A stretch of 64,000 bases of DNA from Lophium mytilinum (GCA_010093605.1 MU004183.1:1612001-1676000), one strand, 5' to 3'; counted from the first letter of the stretch, positions 34,801 to 47,460 are shown. Program-made: numbers and translations. The notes: generated by a model from the sequence alone, not told the origin.

Positions 34801-37800
34801 TTCTGCATTATTACCTTGGAGAGACCGATATCTGTTTTGGCAATGTTGTCAGTGGGCGCACGCTTCTAGTGCCTGGGTTGGAACGGCTCGTAGCACCGTG
34901 TTTCAATACGATACCCGTCCGGGTTGACCTGACGTCTTTAAAATCAAATGAAGAGCTAGCACAGACTCTCCAAGACTTCAACGTAGGCTCTCTGCCGTTT
35001 CAACTGACCGCCCTTCGAAAAATCCAGTCAAAGGCTTGCCACGATGGCGGCAGACTCTTCGATAGTCTTTTCATATTGCAGCCTACACGACAAAACCTCG
35101 ACCATAACTTGTGGACTCTGGAAGAAGATGTCAGTCAGATGGACATACCCTTAGTCTGTGAAGTCACACCTACTCCGGACCGAAATACCATCGAATTGAC
35201 AGTTCACTATCATCAAGAAATCGCTGGAAAGCCTGAGGCTGAGGCGATTGCCGAAGTATTCGACCACGTTTTGCGCTCATGCGTGACCTCTCCTTCGGGT
35301 TCACCCATTCAGACCAGTGGAATTCCTCCGCGATTACTTTCCGTCTGCAATGAGGATTACATAACCCTACAGCCTTCCAATGGACCTTTGCTCATTTCAG
35401 CTTTTCAACAAAATGCTGTGCTCCAACCCCATAAAGTTGCGCTAGATTTCCTGCACGGAAGTGGTGAGAGAACAAAATGGTCGTTCAGAAGGCTTGATGA
35501 AATCTCCAACCGGATTTCGCATGCGCTGTTGTTTCGAGGAGTCCAAGTTGAAGACGTCATTCCTATACATCTACCCAAGAGTCCGGAATTCTATGCTGGC
35601 ATTCTTGGCATCCTGAAAGCAGGAGCGGCCTTTGCACCTTTTGATCCAAAGCTACCAGAGGAGCGTAAAAGATTCATGTTTTCAGAACTAGGTTCATCAG
35701 TCGTATTGGGCACAGAAGACACGGCCTCCAGCTGGTGTAAAGGAGCACAAGTCGTAGATGCGACAGAGGTGTTTCGATTCAGTAACCGTACTCCTCGGGT
35801 ACCGGGTATCAAATCGTCCAGTCTAGCTTACTGTCTTTACACATCTGGGTCTACTGGCCTACCTAAGGCAGTAGCTGTCGAGCATCGCAATCCCACTCAG
35901 ACCATTGAGAGCTCTAGGCGACTCATCCCTTGGAACTCGCATTCAAGACTTCTCCAATATGCAGCCACGACCTTCGATATGTGCTATTACGATTGTTTCC
36001 TGGCATGGTCGTTTGGGTTCTGTCTCTGCGCCGCAGACCAGTCTGCTATGCTGAATGATCTTTCGAAGGTCATCAACACGATGAACATCTCGCTACTAGA
36101 CCTCACTCCAACCGTTGCTGCGACTATTTCAAGGAGTCACGTACCTTCCATCGACTTCTTGTATTGCATTGGTGAGGCAATGCTACCTAGTATCATCAAT
36201 CAGTGGGATAGCCAGTGTGTCAATTCATACGGTCCAACGGAAGCAGCGTTTTGCTGCACCATCTTTCCCACTACGCAGGGAATCAAGCCCAATATCATCG
36301 GAAGACCATTTACAACAACATCTTTCACGGTTATCTCTAAGGATGGCGAAACCGTAGTGCCCGTACTGGGCGTTGGAGAACTTCACATCGGCGGTTCCCA
36401 AGTTGCCCGAGGATACTTCGCGAACGAAGAACTCACATCATCAAGATTCATTGAATTCGATGGACAGCGTCTTTATAAGACTGGTGACATGGTTCGAATG
36501 CTGGCGGACGGCAACTTTGAATTCCTTGGGCGATCCGATGATCAAATCAAGATAAGAGGGCTTCGCGTCGAGCTTAGTGAGATCAGTCAGGTCATCAAGA
36601 ACTCACACGAGGATATACAAGCTGTCAATACGCAAATACTACGCAAGTCAAAGGATGCCAAAGATCAACTGGTTGTGTTCATGGTCACAAAGAGACCAAA
36701 GGACCATTCAGATAGCGCCGTCAAACAAGCTGCACGTTCCGCAGCGACTGCAAAACTGCCGGCTTACATGGTCCCAAACTTCTTGATACCAGTTTCCGAT
36801 ATTCCACTATCTTCAGCTGGGAAAGTTGACAAGAGAGCGCTTACAGATATTTTCCGATGTGATGCGGATGCGGATTCGGAACTATTGGGCGACGAAGTGG
36901 ACAACGAAGCTGACTGGACTTCATTACAGAAGGAGGTCAGAAGCGTATTATCCTTCCTTTCTCGCACTCCCGAAAGCACCATTAGACTTCGCACGACAAT
37001 ATATCAACTCGGACTGGACAGTATCAGTGCCGTACAAGTTGCAGCGAGATTAAGAAAGAAAGAATTCCAAGTATCTGCTAGCGACGTTCTCGAGAATCCA
37101 ACTTGTGTCGACCTGGCAAGCAAACTCGAAAGATCGGCTGGAGCTCCAAGGTTGGACCTCGAACCTAATGGATTCTTTGACACTCTGGAACAGACTCTTC
37201 GACCTCTTGTCTGTAATTCATATGGTCTACGATCGGAGACCATTGAATCAGTTCGCCCTTGCACCCCTCTCCAGCAAGGCATGATTTCCAAGCTCATTCA
37301 GTCGGGCGGTACTAGGTATTTTAACTACCTACAGCTCCAACTTGATAAAGGGTTGGATATCTCTCGGCTTCATTCCGCCTGGTCCGCAACAATGCAGAAG
37401 CATGTCATGCTACGCACAGGATTTGCTACCATTAACCTTAAGCGTCACCCTTTCGCCATGGTCCATTACCTCGGAGCTGAAGTGAGTATTCCATGGGATG
37501 CAAATGAGCACTATTCGGATGATTTACATGAGATTGACCAATGGCTACATCAATCCTCAATTCAAGTGCTGGAAAATCTCCACAAGCTTCCGTGGCGTTT
37601 GAGAATTGCATCTAGCAGCGATCGGGTTACCATGGACTTAGCCATGTTCCATGCTCTGTACGATGCCCACAGCCTCAATCTCATTCTTGGAGATGTTTCT
37701 GCCGCTTATCGTGGTCTTTCCACTGCTCCGGCAAGCTCTCTGGATACAGTACTAGGATCTATTGTTCGCGATAGGGATGAAAAAACCTCTCTATTCTGGG

Positions 37801-40800
37801 AGAAAAGAACTAAAGAAGTGAATCCGTCGCGTTTCCCGAATCTTTCTCCCCTCAGGGTAGAAACTGCCCCGTCTCAAGTCCTGTCGAAGATCAGCTCTAG
37901 AAGTATGAGCGACCTTGAGAGAGGTTGTCGTGCTAGAGGCATCACTATGCAAGCCGCTGGACAAGCTGCCTGGGCTTTGGTTTTGGCCGCATACACAGGC
38001 GACCCCAAAGTTACATTTGGTACTGTTCTCTCAGGTCGTACATTCGAAGACTCCGAGACCGTTGCTTTCCCAACTATCACAACCGTGCCAGTGACCTATC
38101 GCACCGACCAAGACAACGATGCACTTCTGAAGGACATAATGGAGCTCAGTTCTTCGGTCCAGAAGCACCAGTTCACCCCTCTAAGCGAGATACAGCGCAT
38201 TGCCGGGTTTCCTGACCAGCCACTATTCGATACCATCTTCGCCTTTCAGAAGGTTTCTACTCAGGACACTACATCTCGGCCCTGGAGAATCAGTCTGGAA
38301 AAGGCCTCTGATGATGTAAGTACAATTCTAGAATCTTCAGTTGCAGTTCTAACGAAATAGTACTCGTTATCTATCGAGGTCGAGCCTGCCGCCACGACAC
38401 TCGAACTGCGCATCACGTTCTCTCCTCACGTGGTCCCGGTAGAGCAAGCCTCTCTGATTCTGAGGCAGCTAGACGCGTTCCTCGTCAATCTAATTATGCC
38501 TCCAAGTATGGTGTCCCTGCAAACCGCCCCGCATGATGCAGTATTGTTTTCTATTACACCTGCAAGGGAGCCTTGTATTCCATCGAAGATCAAACTGCTT
38601 CATGAATTCGTTGAGGTCAATGCGAGGAAGCAGCCTCAGAAGATAGCCTTGGAATTCGTTCAGGCCTTCCAATCCGGAGAAGCTGTGGGCCAGTGTTGGA
38701 CTTATGCGGAACTCGACACGGAGGGAGACAAGATTGCCAGCTTACTCCAGAGTTATGGCGTAAAGCCCGGCGGCATGATCGCTACATGTTTCGATAAATG
38801 TCCCGAAGCGTCCTTTGCAATGCTTGGTGTCCTCAAAGCAGGATGCGCATTCGTGGCACTCGATCCGAGCGCGCCTACAGCACGAAAAGAGTTCATACTC
38901 AAGGACTCTGGAGCAGACTTATTGCTTACCATGAGTTCCCAATCAGCGGATCTTGAAAGTCAAGTCACTGTCCCCGTTGTGAACCTCGACGATCAGAACA
39001 CCAGACGTACGTTGAAATCAAGGCTCAAACTGGAACGTCCGATCACTGGTCAAGATACCAGCTACTGCCTATACACGTCGGGTACAACTGGTACACCAAA
39101 AGGCTGCGAGATAACGCACGAAAACGCTGTTCAAGCTATGCTCGCATTCCAGCGCCTTTTCGCAGGTCACTGGGACTCAGCGTCCCGCTGGCTCCAATTT
39201 GCATCTTTCCACTTCGATGTCTCAGTATTGGAGCAGTACTGGAGCTGGTCTGTTGGTATCCGCGTCGTCTCTGCACCACGTGATCTCATCTTCGAAGACA
39301 TTGGTGCTGCCATCAAAGTTCTCAATATCACACACATCGACCTCACTCCGAGCCTTGCTAGCATTCTCCATCCTGACGATGTTCCAAGCCTCTGCAAAGG
39401 GGTCTTCATCACCGGCGGAGAACAGCTAAAACAAGAAATACTCGACGTTTGGGGCCCTAAAGGTGTCATATACAACGGATATGGACCGACAGAAGCCACT
39501 ATCGGTGTTACCATGTATCCTAGGGTCCCCGAAAACGGAAAAACTTCCAATATTGGCCCTCAATTCGACAATGTTGGGTCGTATGTCCTCAAACCCAATA
39601 CTGAAATTCCCGTTCTTCGTGGAGCCATTGGGGAGTTGTGTGTGTCTGGAAAATTGGTGGGCAAAGGATATCTAAATCGAGATGATCTCACCAAAGAGCG
39701 CTTCCCGTGGCTCAAAACATTCGAAGAACGCGTTTATCGGACTGGAGATCTAGTCCGTATTCTGCACGACAACTCGTTCTCTTTCTGCGGCCGAGCTGAT
39801 GATCAAGTGAAGCTACGCGGGCAGAGACTGGAAATTGGAGAGATCAATTCGGTCATCAAGCAGGCTTCAGAAACAATAGTAGATGTAGCAACCTTGGTTT
39901 TGAAACGTCCGAACCAGCAGAAAGAACAGCTAGTTACCTTCGTGGCCACGAAAACTTTGTCCAAGTCGCGAAAAGAGCCGGCAATCCTTATTGGCAGCTG
40001 TGCGGAGTTGGTGCCGGCCAAAGAGGCTTGCGTGGAGAAGCTACCTGGATATATGGTCCCCACTCACTTCGTTCCAATCACCTCGATCCCATTATCAGCG
40101 ACCAATAAAGCGGACGGGAAGAAGCTTCGTGAGCTTTATAATGCCCTTGCTACGGAAGACCTTCAGCATCTCTCGAGCTTATCACGGGATCAAGACGACA
40201 AGTGGTCAACCACTGAGCGTCGCATTAGAGATGTTGTGAAGGACTTCACCAACAGTGATCCAGACGCGATACGTAAATCATCAAGCATCTTTGAGCTTGG
40301 CCTTGACTCGATCTCAGTAATCGGCTTCGCTAAGAAGCTAAAGGAAGTTGGGTTCACAAACGCACAAGCATCTTTAGTGATGAAAAGTAAGTATGTCCAA
40401 GTCCATGGCCGTAACATCCGCTGACCAGAATACTAGATGCATCCATCAGTCGCCTTGCAAAAGCCGTGACAAGTAGGGATGATGCTGGTCTGAGTGAACG
40501 CGCTGCAACCATCGAAGCCCGTCAGAAAACTGCAGCGATCCAACACCGACAACGTGGAACCATCCTCGATGCACTTCAGATCAACTCAAGCGATATCGAA
40601 TGCATTTCTCCATGTACGCCACTACAAGAAGGCATGATCGCGAGGTCGCTCGAAAGTGAGCAGCCATTATACTTTGTGTGTTTCCAGCTTCACTTGTCCA
40701 GCGCGGTTGACGAAACAAAACTGCGCTCCGCTTTTGAAAAAGTCTTTGCATCGACACAAATCTTACGCACCTGCTTCGTCAATACCGAGGATGGATTCTT

Positions 40801-43800
40801 GCAGGTGGCTCTCCGAAAACCAGCCTTTCCCTGGAAACAGATCGCAATCCCCAATTCCAGTGAAGTTGACCATCATCTTACTTGTGAGAAGGAGATGTGG
40901 TGGAAAGAGAACAAAGTGAGTCTCCAAAGGCCATTCGAATTAGTGTTGGTAAAGTTACCTGGTCGGGCAGTCCTCGCTCTGCACATCTTCCACGCGCTCT
41001 ACGATGGGGGCAGCTTGCCCATGCTTCTAGCCGCCCTCCTGAAAGAGTATTCAAATCTCGGAAGCGCTTCTTACGGGCCACCGTTTCAATCTGTTCTTCC
41101 CTTTGGGCCCCTTAGGAAATCTGAAGGTGCACAAAGCTTCTGGTCCAAGATTCTCTCAGCAGCTCAACACAGGCCATTCCCGTCCCTAGCTGCATCGTCA
41201 CAGATAGAAGATGTTGTAGTTACTAGAAACCTAGAGGGGCTTGACCGCTTCGAGGCCATCAGGCGGAAGCTTCAAGTTACTCACCAAGCAATTGCGCAAG
41301 CTTGTTGGGCAACGGTGATGCAAGCTCATGTCAAAGGTGCGGTCACGCTGGGCATAGTTGTTTCTGGAAGATCAATCGACTATGAGGGGGCAGAAAACAC
41401 GATCGGTCCATTATTCAACACTATCCCGTTCTACATTCAAGTCGAAAGGCCAGACACATGGGCGACTTTAGTCACGAGGTGTCATGACTTCAACACCGCG
41501 GCTGTACCATTTCAGCATACTCCATTGAGAGACGTTATGAAATGGAACAAAAGAACGTCGAAAGAGCCGCTCTTTGATACGCTATTCGTGTATCAGCGAG
41601 CTGATGGGGATAGTAGTACTTGGGCTCATAACCACCTTTGGGATGTGGTTGATGACGGTTCTACTGCTGACTATCCGCTTGCATTTGAAGTGGAGCAGAG
41701 TCAAGACGGGGCTTTGAAGCTTACAATAGTTGCCCAAGGGCATGTCCTCGACTATTCGAGTGCCTCCAGGTTGCTCGATGAGTTCGAAGCTACTTTGAAC
41801 TCGCTACTCACGAATGCGGAGTCCTTGATAGCAGATGCCCGCGGCGACATCTTCGATTCTTCCGATGCTGCTCTTCACCCATTCCAAGCTGATAGGCTTC
41901 CGGGGATACCTTCAGATCCAGATACAGCTTATGAGTGGGGACTACAAGCGTCCGCAATTCGAGACGAGATAGCAACACTGGCTGGCGTCGACACGGTCGA
42001 AATCAACGAGAGAACTTCGATTTTCGAGCTGGGTCTTGATAGTATTGATGCCATCAAGCTATCTTCTAGGCTGAGAAGACGTCAAATCGAGATTCCAGTC
42101 AGCTCGATCATGCGAAATCTGACTGTGTCGAGAATTGCACAACATATCCTAAGCGAACCGAGCAATAAGGCACCGTTGCATTCGGATGGAATGCAGCTTC
42201 AACTGCGAACATTGGAAGAAATCTTCCGGAAGAGCAGCCCCGGCAAACAAGCGGTCGATCATGTGCTTCCAGTAACTCCATTGCAAGAAGGTATGGTAGC
42301 GGAAATGCTGTCTTCCGACTTTACTAGGTATTTTAATCACGACACTCTCAAACTGGGCAGCAATGTCGACATCACGAAACTCAGAGACGCTTGGGACACC
42401 GTCTTTCAACAATCTCCAATTCTTCGAACCTCGTTGATGGAGATAGATGACCCAACTTTGGACTTCTCTTTTGCTCAGATCGCCTCACGATCTCCCGCGT
42501 TGCCTTGGGATGAGACTGAACTTGGGAACGAAAACCAAATAACGCAGCTCATCAATGACATCAGGAAAACAGCTGCGCGCTCGAAGTCTCCTACGAATCT
42601 TTTTCGGATCCATTTCGTGAAGTGCCCAGGGGCCTCTTACCTCGTGTTATCTCTCGCGCACGCATTATACGATGGATGGTCGCTCACCCTCTTGCATGAA
42701 GACGTTCGAAGGGCGTACTATGGCCAATACAAATCTCGACCCTCATATCGCAAGGTTCTAGAACAAACTTTGAACGCGTCGGGTCCAGAGGCGAATGGTT
42801 TTTGGCAAAGCTACCTCTCCGGCGCTGAATCGGTAACGTTCCCTCGAAAGGGGCCCTCGGAAAGTCAACCAGACCAGCAGCACCGACTAGAACGCACGAG
42901 CAAGATTCCACTTTCTCAGTTGATCTCCTTCAGCAAGAAATATGGGATCACTCTCCAGACAATCGGACAAGCCGTCTGGTCGTTAGTCCTTGCCTCATAC
43001 CTACACACACTCGAAGTCGTTTTCGGCTCCATCTTATCCGGAAGGGATAGTGAGCTAACGACGGATGTGCTGTTCCCAACGATGAATACCGTCGCCGTTC
43101 GTGTGTTTCTCCACGGAACTCGACTTGAGCTGCTTCGGGATGTGCAACACAACTTTGCGAGTATTCGACAATACCAACATTTTCCGTTACGTATCGCTCA
43201 AAGATTCGCTGCTTCGCCAGGGAAAGCTCTTTTGGACACTCTCTTTGTTTACCAAAAGAGCCCTGAAGCCACCCTAGACACACAGAAGCCGCTGTATGAG
43301 TCCATTGGTGGGTTGTCTGATGTCGAATATCCGGTGTGTACCGAGATGGAGATCGTGGGGAATGATCTGATTTGGCGCTGCGCTACGCACAACTCAGCTC
43401 TTGACGATGAAGGTGCTGCGGAGTTGCTAGACCGGCTCGATCTGGTATTGAGGAATGTTATGGAACATCCTAACCAGCCAGTTATCGACATTACGAGTAA
43501 CGAGACTAGCATCTGCGGGTTAGCACCGTACAAAACCCAAGACACATCGGCCCTCATGCCTGATCATGCCGAAGACGAAGAACCATCAAACACCACGTCT
43601 TCCGCATGGTCTGCTACCGAGTTGACTATTCGCGAAGTGCTCTCAGCCGTGTCGAATATACCCGAAGACGAGGTGTCGAAATCCATAACCATGTTCCATC
43701 TCGGTCTCGATTCAATCAGTGCCATTAAAGTGTCTTCTCTTCTTCGGAAACGATCGGTCAATCTGAGTGTAGGCGACATGCTTCGGGCAGCCACAGTGGA

Positions 43801-45304
43801 GAAAATGGCAAAGTTAGCCGATCAAAGGAAGCCAGATGCACCATTTTCCACCTCCGACACGGATGCTTTAATCTCTGCGGCCCTAGAACATCAAAACGTA
43901 CCTGCAGTACTCTCTCGAGCTGGCCTCTCCACCGATAGCTTCGAAAATATCCTTCCTGCTTCGGCTGGCCAGGTTTACATGCTTTGTAACTGGACGAACA
44001 CCCGCGGCACGCTGTTTTATCCGGGCTTTCAATATCGCGCCTTGGAATCTCTTACCGTAGCAATTCTGCATCGAGCATGGGACGAATTGGTCGCTCGAAA
44101 TCCACTGCTCCGGACCTCCTTCTTCGCCACACGAGATGTAGAGACTCCATTTCTACAGGGCGTCCTCCGAAACGCAACTTCTTCATTCCACGACATCTCC
44201 GACATTGAAGAAGCCAAAAGATCTCGCTACATTGAAGAGAACAGCACTTGCCAACCTTACGTTTTCCTCTTCGCTCAGCGGTCTGCGAATCACTGGCTTC
44301 TAACTCTCAAAATCCACCATGCTCTGTACGACGGCGTGAGCCTACCGATATTGATACACCAGCTTCAAGACCTCTGCAATGGCTCTGTAGCGCAGGCCCA
44401 CCAGAATTATGCATTCAAACGAGCACTGGCTATCAACTCTACCGAGGACGCTCGCAAAAAACGTCGATCCTTTTGGACTTCGTATCTGGAAGGCGCCTCA
44501 CTTAGACATCTCGCGCAACCTAGTAACGCGGCCTCGTCTCGGGTAGAAGTCTTCAAGCCCCGCCTGATCGAGAATGTCGGAAGCTTAGAGAGCCTGTCCA
44601 GGCAAGGTGGACTCAGCATCCAATCGCTTTTCTTGGCGGCATATGGCAAGATGTATTCCGCGCTGCTCCCTGGTACTCTGGACCCCAAGGACGAAGACCT
44701 TGTAATCGGGCTGTATCTCGCGAATCGCTCTCATGCAATTGAAGGCCTCCCCGATGGCGCCGCGCCGACAGTGAATTTGGTCCCTCTGCGGATCAAGACG
44801 CCGCAATTAACAAGCCTTTCAGACTCTGCCTTGCAGATACAGCATGATATACGGGAGATTGGCACCTTAGAGAACTCGGCGGTGGGGCTGTGGGAGATCT
44901 CGAAGTGGACTGGAGTTAGGATTGATACCTTTGTGAATTTTCTAAAGCTGCCTGCCGCGGACACCGAAGCTGCCAAACAACCTCTGGAAATTCAAGAAGC
45001 CAATGGAGGGGAGGAAGCGTGGAGTAGAACGGTGGACCACGCGGAGAAGGTGGAAGGCTTCGTTCTTGCGAAGGAGCTTCTAGACAACGTGGTCAGGGAA
45101 TCGTATTTGGTGAGTCTTGGATCTGCGCGAGAATACATCCATATGCTAACATTAGATTTCTAGCACACAATTGACGTGGAAGCCACTATCAGAAATGGCG
45201 CTTTGGATGTGGGCGTGTTTTGTCCGGTAGAGCTGTTGGGTATGGAGGGCGCAGGGAAAGTGATTGAAGATCTAAAGAGAGAGCTCATGAGTTTGCTTTC
45301 GTAG
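28847..45304 (+). CDS. Ferrichrome-type siderophore NRPS (SidC/NPS2-like)
   Basis: Five exons (28847-32936, 32995-38315, 38361-40386, 40437-45109, 45164-45304) encode 5416 residues. Domain order is A1-T1-C1-A2-T2-C2-A3-T3-C3-A4-T4-C4-T5-C5-T6-C6. All four A domains have the ATP loop (YTSGSTGTPK or close variants) and YGP[TS]E. Carrier serines sit in six GLDS[IL] motifs (~568, 1639, 2701, 3783, 4344, 4900). Condensation histidine motifs are HYLYDG (~766), HHAMYDG (~1850), HALYDA (~2915), HALYDG (~3997, ~4553) and HHALYDG (~5106). There is no thioesterase; the terminal C domain is expected to cyclise. The T-C-T-C end is the hallmark of fungal ferrichrome synthetases, which reuse one A domain for hydroxyornithine derivatives. 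Four A domains fit NPS2-type ferricrocin synthetases better than three-A SidC. With sidA adjacent, ferricrocin is the likely product. The start is the first ATG in frame. Confidence 0.95.
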
Positions 45305-45572
45305 ATTCTTTCGTGGCGTTTGTATGTGGATAGACCATGCTTGTAATAGAGCGAGCGCTTGTTGTTTTTTGTAGATTTCCTAGATCGCCTTGACTTGTTC
45401 CGTTAGTAGAAACTTTTCCTTCGCCGACGATATGCTCGGATAGTAGTATAAGACCCTGTATTTGTGACCTTGACCTGTGTAAATGCTCATCTCAACGCAC
45501 CCCGCAGTCCTCATGTTCCGTCGTTTTGCCCTGAACGAGTCGCTCGCCGATAACTTCGCTCTTCATCATCGC

Positions 45573-46724
45573 CTAAGCCTTCAATCGCGTCCCTTGTAAA
45601 TCCTCGTGCGCGTCCTTGAGTAGAAAGCTAAAGCATGTCAGACTTTTGCCATGTACTCTGAAGAAGTATTTACTTACTTGTACCACCATATCGTAGGGCC
45701 AACAGTCCCTAGATGCCACAGACTATGCGCATCGACCATGCCCCACCAAGGTGGAAAGTCCAACAACTCCAAACTCATCGCCATAATTATCCACGCGACG
45801 ATCAGACCCGGCCACATCGCCCAAGTCCTATTCAACTTCTTGTACTGATTGTAACTGAACCAACTCCACATCAAGTTCTGCACGATTCCCACGGCCACAT
45901 TCGCCGCCATATTGTACGTGTAGTCCCAGCTCCAGAGCGAGAGATATAAGACATGCGCGGAGTAAAGCGAGAGACACAGCAGCGTCCACGCCCTCAACAC
46001 GCTCTGTTTAACGGGGTCACGCTTATCCAGGCGGAAGATGCGGATAGGCGCGTAGTACAGCCCATACATAACGCTAGCGCCCGCACCGAAGTAGTCCATC
46101 TTCTCCGTGAACGCAAAATCGCGTGTGTGGAAAAGCATGCTGAAGGTCCAGCTCGCCAGCCCGAAGTATCCGAACAGCAGGTAGTATTTACGCAGGGCGT
46201 AGGAGGCGGGCACTTCGCTCCGGAGCCGCGAAATGCCGTAATCGTGGGCGAGGTAGTTGAAGAGGGAGAAGATGACGCTGAAGGGTTCCTGCATGCCTAG
46301 GAAGCGGTAGAAGGGCCATTTACCGTGGAATTGGTAGATCGGCTGCATGTAGGGTGGGTCGCGCGCGAGCCGTGTGTCGGTCACGACGTGCTGGCATGTG
46401 TAGTCGCATTCGGACGGGCAGTCCCAGAGGAGGAGCCGGTGGTGGAGAGCTAGGAGGTTGTCGTATCAGCGCCAAATCGATCACTATGATACAGCAGCTG
46501 GAAACTCACATATAGGCGTCGGGTTATCTCCGCAGTTGGCTTCTTTGCAGACCTGTAGAACCAAGGTGAGCGCGTGCTATGCTTGGTGGATGTTGATGTC
46601 TCACCTTCACACATTCTTTGAATTCCGGCAGCCTGTCACCGAGAGAGGCTTGAGAGAGGCCAACAAATGAACACGCGGCGGTGAGAGCAATTAAATGCCA
46701 TCTTTGGTGCGATCGTAGCCTCAT
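45573..46724 (-). CDS. PER1: PER1/PGAP3-like GPI-remodelling protein
   Basis: This ER membrane protein is needed to remove the sn-2 acyl chain from GPI lipids during anchor remodelling. Exons 46605-46724, 46510-46552, 45678-46449 and 45573-45627 give 329 residues. What I see: a signal peptide (WHLIALTAACSFVGLSQA), a Cys-rich lumenal part (ECVKVCKEANCGDNPTP, WDCPSECDYTCQHVV), the family block IYQFHGKWPFYRFLGMQEPFSVIFSLFNYLAHDYG, HTRDFAFTEKMDYFGAGA, several membrane segments, and the conserved DAHSLWHLGTVGPTIWWYNFLLKDAHEDLQGTRLKA end, the last part supplied by the small final exon after a GTAAGT donor. Histidines in QFHGKWPF and DAHSLWH are the likely catalytic residues of this CREST-type hydrolase family. 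Identity is firm. Confidence 0.95.
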
Positions 46725-47310
46725 CTTCGTGGCTAGAGTATCTCCATGAAGCTGGGGGATGGTGTGTTGTTTCAGGGCCCTGAGTCTCTCCCGCTTCCGC
46801 TCCGCAATTTCTTGGCACTCCCCAAAATGGGCACCTCAGATATAAGTTTCCGGTCGCAAGGGGTTTGTTGGTACTCAACTTTGCTGATTTTGTTTGACGG
46901 CCTGTAGTTGTTTTTTCGATCGTTCATGTTGAGATTTCGTCGGTTGCGAATAGTTCTGGCCTTGTCTTGTACCACCCAGCGGTCACTGATAGAAAGTTTT
47001 CATTCGCGAGCCTCAAAGAGCTCGGCTTCTGTGATCTTAGTGCTCCTTGAGATGGTCCTCAATAAGAAATTGCTGTGACTTGACCCTGGATTCCCCGTAA
47101 TGCCTGATGTACTACGGTGATGGCTCGTGCCCCGCTGAATTGCACTAATAATCAAAAAGAATATTACCAAACCGCCCCAAACGCAAAGCTGATGTTCTGG
47201 TATGATCTCTTAACGTAGAAATGCCAAATATACGCAAAAAAATTGGTGTTCCTCTCGCAAACCGAGCCGCGGTGGTTCACTGACGCTGGAGACCCTCCCA
47301 ACCCACCACC

Positions 47311-47316
47311 AAAAAA
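47311..47316 (-). terminator. RNA polymerase III T-run
   Basis: Six T residues on the minus strand lie 12 nt past the discriminator base of the tRNA-Ala gene, as expected for a Pol III terminator. Confidence 0.6.
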
Positions 47317-47328
47317 TCAATCCTACTC

Positions 47329-47460
47329 TGGAGATATGGGGGATCGAACCCCAGACCTCCCGCAAGCTATATGCAAAGCGGGCGCTCTACCACTGAGCCT
47401 TGGCGCTTACGTCAGCTATTATATATGAAGATAGGCCACGGAGCCACTTACTATATCCCC
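47329..47460 (-). tRNA. tRNA-Ala (UGC), interrupted by a 53-nt insert
   Basis: Reading the minus strand, 47452-47460 gives GGGGATATA (nt 1-9) and 47398-47329 gives nt 10-73: D-arm GCTC/GAGC, anticodon stem CCCGC/GCGGG with TTTGCA and anticodon TGC, a 7-nt intron TATAGCT (47371-47365) after position 37, variable loop AGGTC, T-arm TGGGG-TTCGATC-CCCCA and acceptor TATCTCC plus A. The separated 5' piece pairs perfectly with that acceptor strand (one G-U). Between nt 9 and 10 lie 53 extra bases (47399-47451). Without them this is a normal tRNA-Ala. As it stands the immediate upstream 7 nt cannot pair. It may be a pseudogene, or a gene requiring removal of the insert. Confidence 0.75.
47399..47451 (-). 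other. Spliceosomal-intron-like insert within the tRNA gene
   Basis: On the tRNA strand the 53-nt insert begins GTAAGT, has TAGCTGACG (a CTRAC branch-site match) with the branch A about 15 nt from the end, and ends CCAAG before GCTCAG. Length and signals match the protein-gene introns of this window (for example 53 nt in eIF3e). It is not at 37/38, the only position where the tRNA endonuclease normally removes introns. Its function is inferred from signals only. Confidence 0.55.

Noticed and set aside
47401-47407. Reading the tRNA-Ala with the immediately adjacent 7 nt as its acceptor strand
   Set aside because: Those bases pair at only three of seven positions with TATCTCC, whereas the displaced GGGGATA pairs fully.
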